Origin: Thiocystis violascens
GTDB lineage: Bacteria > Pseudomonadota > Gammaproteobacteria > Chromatiales > Chromatiaceae
Reading direction: 5' to 3'
Assembly: GCA_020721065.1 (NCBI GenBank)
Contig: DYNM01000024.1
Coordinates: forward strand, 1 to 41,091
Length of the DNA stretch: 41,091 bases
The notes under the pieces are model-generated. The model did not search any database and was not told where the DNA came from. It saw only the letters and a list, made by a program, of their open reading frames with translations. Both the position numbers and the translations under genes were made by a program. Shown here in pieces: positions 34,926 through 41,091 of the stretch (the first letter of the stretch is position 1; each line of letters opens with the position of its first letter).

Positions 34926-37307
34926 ATGCAATTCAGTGAGGCGTGGCTGCGCGAATGGGTGAATCCGCCGGTAAACACCCAACAATTGGCCGATCAACTC
35001 AGCATGGCGGGGCTGGAAGTGGACGTCATCGCTCCGGCAGCGCCAGCATTTTGTGGCGTCACCATCGGTCTGGTGCAGCAGATTGTGCCGCACCCGGATG
35101 CCGCCAAACTGCGCATTTGCACGGTGGAAGTCGGTGGTGACGCGCCGCTGCAAATCATCTGCGGTGCCGCCAATGTTGCCGAGGGAATGCGCGTTCCGGT
35201 CGCCACCATCGGCGCGGTGTTGCCCAACGATTTCAAAATCAAAAAGGCGAAACTGCGCGGCGTCGAATCGTTCGGCATGATTTGCTCAGTCGTCGAATTG
35301 GGGCTGGCGGAGACCTCCAACGGCATCTGGGAATTGCCAGCAGATGCGCCGGTGGGCGCGGATGTGCGCCAGTGGCTGACGCTTGACGATCCCTGCATCG
35401 AGGTCGATTTGACGCCAGATCGTGGCGATTGCCTGAGCGTGGCCGGACTTGCCCGCGAAGTGGCGGTCATCAATCGCGTCGCGCTCACTGCGCCAGCAAT
35501 TGCGCCGGTCACGCCAACCAACGCTGACCAATTGGCGGTGCAACTCGCAGCGCCAGCCGCCTGTCCGCGTTATGCCTGCCGCGTGCTGCGCAACCTTGAT
35601 CCGACTGCCACCACGCCAATCTGGATGCAAGAACGGCTGCGGCGCAGCGGCTTGCGGTCAATCAGTCCGGTGGTCGATGTCACCAATTACGTCCTGCTCG
35701 AACTCGGGCAACCGCTGCACGGCTTTGATCTCGCCAAACTGAATGGCGGAATTGCAGTGCGGCTGGCGCAGGACGGCGAGACGCTGGCGCTGCTCAATGG
35801 CGACACGGTGACGCTGCGCTCAGACACGCTGGTCATCGCCGATGCCAGTCACGCAGTGGCGCTGGCGGGCATCATGGGTGGCGCGGCGACGGCAGTGAGT
35901 GCTGACACCCGCGATATTTTGTTGGAGAGCGCCTTTTTTGCGCCGCAGTGCATCAGCGGCAAAGCTCGCAGCTACGGGCTGCACACCGATTCATCACACC
36001 GTTTTGAGCGCGGCGTTGATCCACAGCTTCAGGTTCGCGCCATTGAACGGGCGACGCAGTTATTGCTGGACATCGGCGGCGGTGAGGCGGGACCGGTGGT
36101 GGTCGTCACGGCGGAGGAACATCTGCCGCAGCCGCCGGTGCTGCATCTGCGCGAGGCGCGAATTGCCCAGATTCTCGGTTTGGCATTGCCCGCTGCCACC
36201 AGCGTCGAAGTGCTGGAGCGGCTGGGGATGACGCTGGAAACGGTCGCCGATGGCTGGCTGGTGACGCCGCCGAGTGCGCGGTTTGATTTGGTGCATGAGG
36301 TGGATGTGATCGCCGACATCGGGCGCATTCACGGTTATGACCAGATTCCGGTCAGTCACGCCAGCGCAGCGACGGTGACGACGGCGGCGTCAGAAGCGGG
36401 TTTTGAGCTGGATCGGGCGCGGTTGGCGCTGGTGGATCGCGGTTTTCACGAGGTCATCACTTACAGCTTTATCAGCCCGGAATTGCAGGCGCTGCTTGAG
36501 CCGGAGGCGCAGCCGCTGCGGTTGGCAAATCCGATCAGCGCGGAGTTGTCGGTGATGCGCAGCAGTCTGTGGGCGGGGCTGCTGCACACGGCGCGTTATA
36601 ACCAGACGCGCCAGAGTGAGCGGGTGCGGATTTTTGAGTCGGGGCTGCGGTTTCGCCACGATGCAGCGGGACAGTTGCAACAGCCGCTCGGTTTGGCGGG
36701 TTTGGTGAGTGGCAGCGCCTTGCCGGAGCAGTGGGGCGTCACGGCGCGAGCGGTGGATTTTTACGATCTCAAGGCGGATGTGGAGGCGGTGCTGGCGCTG
36801 ACTGGTGCAGCGGGGCAATTCCGTTTTGTGGCGGGTGAACATCCGGCGCTGCATCCGGGACAGACGGCGCAGATTGAACGCGACGGATTGCCGGTTGGTT
36901 TGATGGGCATGGTGCATCCGGCGCTGGCAGCGCGGCTTGATCTGAAGGGCGATGTGTTTGTCTTTGAATTGGATTTAGCATCGCTGGCGCTGGGCATTGT
37001 GCCGCGTTATGCGCCGATCTCGCGGTTCCCCAGCATTCGCCGTGATTTGGCCATCGCGCTCGACCGGACGATTAGTCACGACGCGGTGGTGAACTGTGTT
37101 CGTGCTGGCGCAGATGAAACGCTGCGCGAGGTGATGGTGTTCGATGTGTACACGGGTCAGAATGTCGATTCTTCTCGAAAAAGCCTTGCTTTAGGCTTGA
37201 TTTTACAGTCTTATTCTCAGACACTGACTGACGATTTTATTGAGGGTGCGGTGGGGCAGATTGTGAATCGCCTCACTTCTGAACTTGGCGCACGATTGAG
37301 GGATTGA
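34926..37307 (+). CDS. pheT: Phenylalanyl-tRNA synthetase beta chain
   Basis: A 793-residue beta subunit of normal length. Domains in order are the EMAP-like tRNA-binding OB fold ([26 protein letters not shown]), the B3/B4 editing domain ([41 protein letters not shown]), the B5 domain ([21 protein letters not shown]), a class II core-like region, and a C-terminal FDX-ACB domain ([15 protein letters not shown]) that holds the tRNA anticodon. It forms the alpha2-beta2 enzyme with PheS. The REP pair upstream may affect the pheS:pheT ratio. ihfA starts 4 bases after its stop. Confidence 0.97.
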   Translation: MQFSEAWLREWVNPPVNTQQLADQLSMAGLEVDVIAPAAPAFCGVTIGLVQQIVPHPDAAKLRICTVEVGGDAPLQIICGAANVAEGMRVPVATIGAVLPNDFKIKKAKLRGVESFGMICSVVELGLAETSNGIWELPADAPVGADVRQWLTLDDPCIEVDLTPDRGDCLSVAGLAREVAVINRVALTAPAIAPVTPTNADQLAVQLAAPAACPRYACRVLRNLDPTATTPIWMQERLRRSGLRSISPVVDVTNYVLLELGQPLHGFDLAKLNGGIAVRLAQDGETLALLNGDTVTLRSDTLVIADASHAVALAGIMGGAATAVSADTRDILLESAFFAPQCISGKARSYGLHTDSSHRFERGVDPQLQVRAIERATQLLLDIGGGEAGPVVVVTAEEHLPQPPVLHLREARIAQILGLALPAATSVEVLERLGMTLETVADGWLVTPPSARFDLVHEVDVIADIGRIHGYDQIPVSHASAATVTTAASEAGFELDRARLALVDRGFHEVITYSFISPELQALLEPEAQPLRLANPISAELSVMRSSLWAGLLHTARYNQTRQSERVRIFESGLRFRHDAAGQLQQPLGLAGLVSGSALPEQWGVTARAVDFYDLKADVEAVLALTGAAGQFRFVAGEHPALHPGQTAQIERDGLPVGLMGMVHPALAARLDLKGDVFVFELDLASLALGIVPRYAPISRFPSIRRDLAIALDRTISHDAVVNCVRAGADETLREVMVFDVYTGQNVDSSRKSLALGLILQSYSQTLTDDFIEGAVGQIVNRLTSELGARLRD

Positions 37308-37311
37308 AGAT

Positions 37312-37614
37312 ATGGCGTTGACCAAAGCCGATATGGCTGAACATTTGTTCGATGAGCTTGGCTTAAACAAGCGCGAAGCCAAGGACATTGTGGAGATGTT
37401 TTTTGAGAAGATTCGTATGGCGCTGGAGCGCGGCGAACAGGTCAAGCTGTCTGGCTTCGGGAACTTTGACCTGCGCGAGAAAAATGAGCGCCCGGGGCGA
37501 AATCCGAAGACTGGCGAGGAAATTCCGATCACTGCGCGGCGGGTTGTGACCTTCCGACCGGGGCAGAAGCTCAAGTCACGGGTAGAAGCCTATGCTGGAA
37601 CCGAAGGCGAATAA
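37312..37614 (+). CDS. ihfA: Integration host factor, alpha subunit
   Basis: A 100-residue DNA-bending protein of the HU/IHF family: [24 protein letters not shown], the [30 protein letters not shown] arm with the DNA-intercalating proline region, and [17 protein letters not shown]. It pairs with IHF-beta to bend DNA in recombination, transcription and CRISPR spacer integration. It follows pheT by 4 bases and overlaps the next gene by 23 bases, the normal gammaproteobacterial order. Confidence 0.96.
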   Translation: MALTKADMAEHLFDELGLNKREAKDIVEMFFEKIRMALERGEQVKLSGFGNFDLREKNERPGRNPKTGEEIPITARRVVTFRPGQKLKSRVEAYAGTEGE

Positions 37615-37966
37615 CGAGTTGTTGGTTGACGACGAGTTGTCACCGATTCCCGGCAAACGCTATTTCACGATTGGCGAGATCAGCGAGCTGTGCGGGGTGA
37701 AGCCGCATGTGTTGCGCTATTGGGAGCAGGAGTTTCCGCAACTCAAGCCGGTGAAGCGGCGCGGCAATCGGCGTTATTACCAGCGCCACGATGTGTTGAT
37801 GGTGCGCCAAATTCGTAATCTACTTTATGATCAAGGCTTTACGATTGGCGGGGCGCGGTTGCAATTGAGTGGTGAACACATCAAACAAGACAGCAGTCAG
37901 GCGCAGCACATTTTGCGTCAAGTCCGCGTGGAGCTAGAAGAATTGCTCCAAATCTTGCGGCGTTGA
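37592..37966 (+). CDS. MerR-family regulator
   Basis: A 124-residue MerR-type DNA-binding protein. The winged helix-turn-helix spans [28 protein letters not shown] and the wing [16 protein letters not shown]; a C-terminal helix ([14 protein letters not shown]) should dimerise. It lacks a C-terminal ligand domain. MerR genes of this short type follow ihfA in many gammaproteobacteria; the target is not well defined. Its start lies inside ihfA in another frame. Its stop overlaps the -35 box of the tRNA-Pro promoter. Confidence 0.92.
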   Translation: MLEPKANNELLVDDELSPIPGKRYFTIGEISELCGVKPHVLRYWEQEFPQLKPVKRRGNRRYYQRHDVLMVRQIRNLLYDQGFTIGGARLQLSGEHIKQDSSQAQHILRQVRVELEELLQILRR

Positions 37967-37991
37967 CGCCGATTGCACCACGCCGTAACAT
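37963..37991 (+). promoter_or_regulatory. Likely tRNA-Pro promoter
   Basis: TTGACG (37963-37968) and TAACAT (37986-37991) are exactly 17 bases apart, and the tRNA starts 13 bases after the -10 box. The -35 box overlaps the MerR stop codon (37964-37966). GCGCG after the -10 box is a typical stable-RNA discriminator. Confidence 0.7.
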
Positions 37992-38003
37992 GCGCGTTCT
38001 TTC

Positions 38004-38080
<77 letters not shown>

Positions 38081-38085
38081 GTTAT

Positions 38086-38124
38086 AAAAAACGGTGAACT
38101 GAGAAATCAGCTCACCGTTTTTTT
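38086..38124 (+). terminator. Intrinsic terminator after tRNA-Pro
   Basis: ACGGTGA-A-CTGA (38091-38102), a GAAA loop, and TCAG-C-TCACCGT (38107-38118) form an 11-pair stem with one mismatch, followed by a run of seven T (38118-38124). An A-run on the left lets it work in both directions. Confidence 0.9.
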
Positions 38125-38945
38125 ATGTCTGCGCAAATGACGTATTCTATTAAACAACATCATTGCCTATTAAAACCAAAAAACAGTTTAACTGTGACAC
38201 ATCGAACTATTCTAGGTTAGGAGTTAGACTTGCGCATTGATCTCGTTGGAATCCCGCAAGACATCGCAACAAACGATCAACTTCAGTGAATACAGATCAT
38301 CTTAACTAAGCGTTTAGTTGCCGGTCATGTGTAATCATTTTATATCACGTCGATGATGCTGTCATAAGCGTATTGGTTACGCGACTGCTGAATAGTTTTA
38401 ATCTATTTAGTTCTCGATTCAATGCACCATGCCCTATCTTGTTGTCGCTCATACAGCAGCTTCACAGGTACCCAAACCTTGCTTGTCCGGTAGTCTACAT
38501 GGGCTTCTCAAACGCTGCACCGATGAACACAGCAACCGCGCTGCGCATAGCGAAACCGTATTTGACAACGGAAACGATTGTGCCATTTTGAAACCTGTTT
38601 AAAATAAATTTTTAGCAAGGTTGTACTTTTATAGCGCGATAAATACTAGCAACTGTATTTAACGTGCGCGAATACAATAATGCTTATAAAACAAGGCTTT
38701 ATGCCATGATTTGATGATTTCTGTTGTGGATAATGCTATAGTAAGGCATTGCTAACTATAAAATAAATTCTTGCAACACTAAACAAAATAAAAACTTATA
38801 TCGACCTTAGTGAGCGGTCGCTATCACCTAAGATTACGTTCTGGACAGCGTCTGCTATCCAAGCGATAAATCTCATCACACCTGATGATTTTCTAAACTG
38901 AATCGTGTATCTTTCAGCACCTCCTAGTATTTTGAGAACTAAACC
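38125..38945. other. Gene-poor AT-rich region
   Basis: About 820 bases with no gene I can support. A 72-codon frame at 38373-38591 starts with TTG, has no ribosome site and no recognisable content. There are short palindromes such as AACTAA/TTAGTT (38304-38319). The AT-rich stretch after 38590 may hold the promoter of the H-NS-family gene. I see no tRNA 3'-end duplication marking an integrated element. Confidence 0.5.
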
Positions 38946-39272
38946 ATGTCAAACCTTGATAAACTGCTTCAACAATATGAACTCCTGCAAAAGGAAATCG
39001 ACACCGCCCGCAAGCAAGAACGCCGCGTTAAAATCAAAGATGTACGGGCATTGCTAGACAAGTATTCGCTCACAGCAGAAGACATTTTTCCGCAGTCGAA
39101 GATGACTGTCACCACTACTCGTGTTAAGTCAACCCGTCCTGCCAAGTATCGTGATCCTGAGTCGGGTAAAACATGGAGTGGAGCTGGTCGTGCGCCGTTA
39201 TGGATTAGAGATCGCAATTACAGTGATTTCTTAATTACAGATTCAAACACGTCTTCTGATTCGGCGAATTGA
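38946..39272 (+). CDS. H-NS family nucleoid protein
   Basis: A 108-residue protein of the H-NS histone family. Residues 1-50 form a charged coiled-coil oligomerisation region (LDKLLQQYELLQKEIDTARKQE). A linker leads to the C-terminal DNA-binding domain PAKYRDPESGKTWSGAGRAPLWI, containing the W-S-G-x-G-R-A-P AT-hook-like loop that inserts in the minor groove. It would bind AT-rich DNA and silence foreign genes. It lies in AT-rich DNA next to insertion-sequence remnants, like other mobile-associated H-NS copies. A short hairpin with T-run follows the stop. Confidence 0.9.
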   Translation: MSNLDKLLQQYELLQKEIDTARKQERRVKIKDVRALLDKYSLTAEDIFPQSKMTVTTTRVKSTRPAKYRDPESGKTWSGAGRAPLWIRDRNYSDFLITDSNTSSDSAN

Positions 39273-39292
39273 ACACTGGGGCGTGGAAACTG

Positions 39293-39316
39293 GCATAAGC
39301 AACAGTTATGCTTTTT
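39293..39316 (+). terminator. Short terminator after the H-NS-family gene
   Basis: GCATAA (39293-39298) pairs with TTATGC (39306-39311), with a 7-base loop, then five T (39312-39316). The stem is weak and AT-rich but well placed, 20 bases after the stop. Confidence 0.55.
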
Positions 39317-39773
39317 CACCACTTGCTGTTGTAACCATTGGTGGTCTAGGTTCACCGCTATTGGATTGAGTGAGATCGTGATAAATCGTCAAGCGGGTTG
39401 GGTTGAGTTTTATAGCTCTTTGAAGCTGATCCGCTTGATAATTTTTGAAGGATCACATTACGCACCAATGACGTTGGTGTATCGATTCAATTGTCTTGCA
39501 ACGATTTAATCCGCGATCCATCTCCGCAAATCACACTGTTTTAATCTCGGCTGTAATCGTCGCAGCTTTGCTTTCCTCGTTATCACTTCTTAGATTGTCC
39601 AGTGTTTTTTCATACCAATTTCAGCCCTGCTTCAATAAAATCTTTGCTGATCTTGAAAACCGCAAGCTATTTGCGTTTAATTCATTCATTAAACTTCCTC
39701 TCAGTGGTGTAAAACGATACTGTATGCCTAGTTTACTAGCTATAAAAAAGCAATCATCATTACCTTTCCTGCT
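39317..39773. other. Gene-poor stretch between H-NS and barstar genes
   Basis: No supported gene in about 450 bases. A frame at 39496-39777 starts with TTG, has no ribosome site, and runs into the end of the barstar gene on the other strand. TCAAGCGG/CCGCTTGA (39389-39438) forms an 8-pair inverted repeat with a long loop. The rest looks like decayed DNA. Confidence 0.4.
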
Positions 39774-40100
39774 TTAACTCCAATACTCAAGGGCATCTAA
39801 TAAAATTGCGCTTGCTTGTTGCCAATCTTCTGGCTGGGCAGTTCTAAAAATGTGCGCATTTTTGTACACAATTAAAAATCCATTTAAAAATCCATTTTCT
39901 AAATTGACCCACGACATATCTGTTATGCAATCATAAAAAGCATCCAAATTAAACCCAAAATACTCTGGAAAACTCAACTGTGCTGAGAACTCACGCAAAA
40001 ACGAGTCTTTATCTTTGATATTGTCGCCATCAACTACAAAATAGTTTGCAGGCAGTTGAGAGAAAAAACTAGGCAAGGCAGGGTTTGATAATATGGTCAT
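39774..40100 (-). CDS. Barstar-like RNase inhibitor
   Basis: A 108-residue protein of the barstar family. The core FPEYFGFNLDAFYDCITDMSW matches the barstar F-P-x-Y-x-G-x-N-x-D-A-x-x-D-x-L-x-x-x-x-W pattern, with the Asp/Trp region that plugs the barnase active site, preceded by VVDGDNIKDKDSFLREF. Barstar-type proteins bind and block barnase-like secreted or contact-delivered RNases. AAGGAA lies about 10 bases before the ATG. No barnase-like gene is visible nearby, so it may be an orphan immunity gene. It is AT-rich and borders an IS1 remnant. Confidence 0.85.
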   Translation of the reverse strand: MTILSNPALPSFFSQLPANYFVVDGDNIKDKDSFLREFSAQLSFPEYFGFNLDAFYDCITDMSWVNLENGFLNGFLIVYKNAHIFRTAQPEDWQQASAILLDALEYWS

Positions 40101-40209
40101 GGTGTTATTTCCTTAAAACTTTGATAGTGTCTTGATTGGCAGGATAAAATCTCACTAACAACTTATAATTATTGGTAGTGCCACGATCAATAGGGTTAAG
40201 TTTCAACCA

Positions 40210-40890
40210 TTACCTGTTTTTGTTGGTTAATAGCGATGCGTTATAATAGTGTATAAAATACCAAATTACCCCAATGTGGTTAGTAAGTTTTTTAGAAAAC
40301 GATAAATTTTTTCTCACTAATCGAGCAACACGTTGCCGAAGTGTACAATTCAATCGCTCGACGTGATTTGTTCGTCCGCTTTGCTTACCAACAGCGCGAT
40401 GACGATTGGATAAGCCGCCCAGAAATCGGTATAACTTACCGTGCGTTGACGATAAACAGAAGGCAAAGATTCCCATAATTTACGTGCTGATTTTTCACTT
40501 CTATCTCCGATGTATGCGCCAACTATTTCCCGTGTGTGGCTGTCAATTGCCAACCAAACCCATTGTTTGTTTTTGATTTTTTGCACGAATGACCACATTT
40601 CATCACACTCAATCGTGAGCTGTCCTTTGTACTTTTTTTACTTTAACTTGACGTGGAACTGACTCATATTTTTTATTGACATAGCATTGTAGCCAAGATT
40701 CTGAGACGCCAACGACTCGAGCAATCGCGGCTAAAGAAAGCCGCTCTAAAAGCAAATTATCAATCAATGCTTTCTTTTCGTCAGAAATTACGCTTTTGCT
40801 TGGATTTAGTAAAAACTGCCGTCCACATCTCGACATCTATACATTTGCTTCTTGATGGCGTTAAAACCGTTTTTAACACAAGATTTGAGA
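40210..40890 (-). pseudogene. Frameshifted IS1-family transposase
   Basis: Read on the minus strand, IS1-transposase blocks occur in order but in different frames: KNGFNAIKKQMYRCRD (remains of the zinc finger), GRQF and a helix-turn-helix (AAIARVVGVSESWLQ), [39 protein letters not shown], and [18 protein letters not shown] to FIHYYNASL. Three disruptions are visible: one missing base near 40826 (RD-C-GRQF), one extra A in the seven-A run (40633-40639 on the complement), and a small deletion with frame change near 40410. It cannot make a full enzyme. GGTAGTGCC at 40174 may be its left end. Confidence 0.85.
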
Positions 40891-40894
40891 GTGA

Positions 40895-41091
40895 TATAGT
40901 CGATCCAACATAAAATGATTACAAATAACTGTTAAACAAAGTCTTAACTGAGCAATGATTCCTTTTACGAATCGTCTTCGCTTTTGCCCAATAGTGTTCA
41001 ATTGGATTTAAGTCTGGTGAATATGGTGGCAAATATTCTAAAATATGCCCTTTTTCTCTAATCGTATTTTGAATATCTTGTCGTTTATGAA
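40895..41091 (-). mobile_element. End of an IS630-family element nested in IS1
   Basis: The IS630-type coding region ends at 40919. Its likely terminal sequence TATAGTCGATCCAACATAAA (from ~40895) abuts the IS1 zinc-finger remnant at a TA, the target dinucleotide of IS630 elements. The start of the IS1 transposase gene is missing on the window side of this junction, consistent with insertion into IS1. The element runs off the right edge. Confidence 0.55.
40919..41091 (-). CDS. IS630-family transposase, C-terminal end
   Basis: The last 56 codons of a DDE transposase, open at the right edge of the window. The frame reads GHILEYLPPYSPDLNPIEHYWAK; PPYSPDLNPIE contains the third catalytic acid (Glu) and the diagnostic YSPDLNPIE block of IS630/Tc1-type enzymes. 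The stop is TAA at 40921-40919. It cuts and joins DNA at TA sites. The rest of the gene and the other end lie beyond the window, so I cannot say whether the element is intact. Confidence 0.85.
   Translation of the reverse strand, partial: HKRQDIQNTIREKGHILEYLPPYSPDLNPIEHYWAKAKTIRKRNHCSVKTLFNSYL

Noticed and set aside
38373..38591. 72-codon frame in the gene-poor region
   Set aside because: TTG start, no ribosome site, and no recognisable sequence content.
39496..39777. 93-codon frame between the H-NS-family and barstar genes
   Set aside because: TTG start, no ribosome site, odd composition, and overlap with the barstar gene end.
40609..40650. Programmed -1 frameshift in the IS1 transposase at the A-run
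   Set aside because: The next frame requires +1 (or -2), not -1, and other lesions are present, so decay is the simpler reading.

Overview
The window looks like a chromosomal segment from a gammaproteobacterium, probably a purple sulfur (Chromatiales-like) phototroph. The main support is gene order and content. There is a thrS-infC-rpmI-rplT-pheS-pheT-ihfA-merR block followed by tRNA-Pro, an aspS-nudB pair, an HflD protein and a tmRNA with tag ANDDNYALAA. An MFS protein of the PucC/LhaA (bacteriochlorophyll delivery) type points to phototrophy. The lineage is an inference; no rRNA is present. Housekeeping genes are GC-rich, whereas the defence-type and mobile genes are visibly richer in A/T.

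Layout. 1-5.4 kb: the 3' end of a Cas6-like CRISPR endoribonuclease, then a run of small unrecognised genes (glycine-zipper exported protein, one-helix membrane peptide, Pro/Arg-rich peptide, two-helix membrane protein). It ends in a ~950-residue protein combining a cold-shock-like OB domain with a DUF3800-like RNase-H-fold region. 5.5-12 kb: hflD, a glycosyltransferase, the PucC-family transporter, then on the minus strand thiE-hemL, smpB and ssrA, with clear terminators. 12.1-15.2 kb: a single-chain MmeI-like restriction-modification enzyme. 15.5-20.2 kb: aspS, nudB, an overlapping HepT/MntA toxin-antitoxin pair, a Sel1-repeat protein and a DUF1015 protein.

20.3-28.0 kb: the most system-like accessory block. 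It holds a PLD-nuclease/SNF2-helicase fusion, a Uma2-type nuclease and an 1141-residue Eco57I-type adenine methylase/restriction protein. It has its own upstream repeat and promoter-like region and ends at a split transketolase pair (28.1-30.1 kb). I regard it as the best candidate for an under-described defence system.

30.1-38.1 kb: tRNA-Val(GAC), then the translation block. Its infC appears to start with ATC. A REPIN-like pair of perfectly inverted 37-bp REP elements lies between pheS and pheT. tRNA-Pro(GGG) closes the block with its own promoter and terminator. 38.1-41.1 kb: gene-poor, AT-rich DNA with an H-NS-family silencer, a barstar-like inhibitor, and a frameshifted IS1-family transposase that seems to be interrupted by an IS630-family element running off the right edge.
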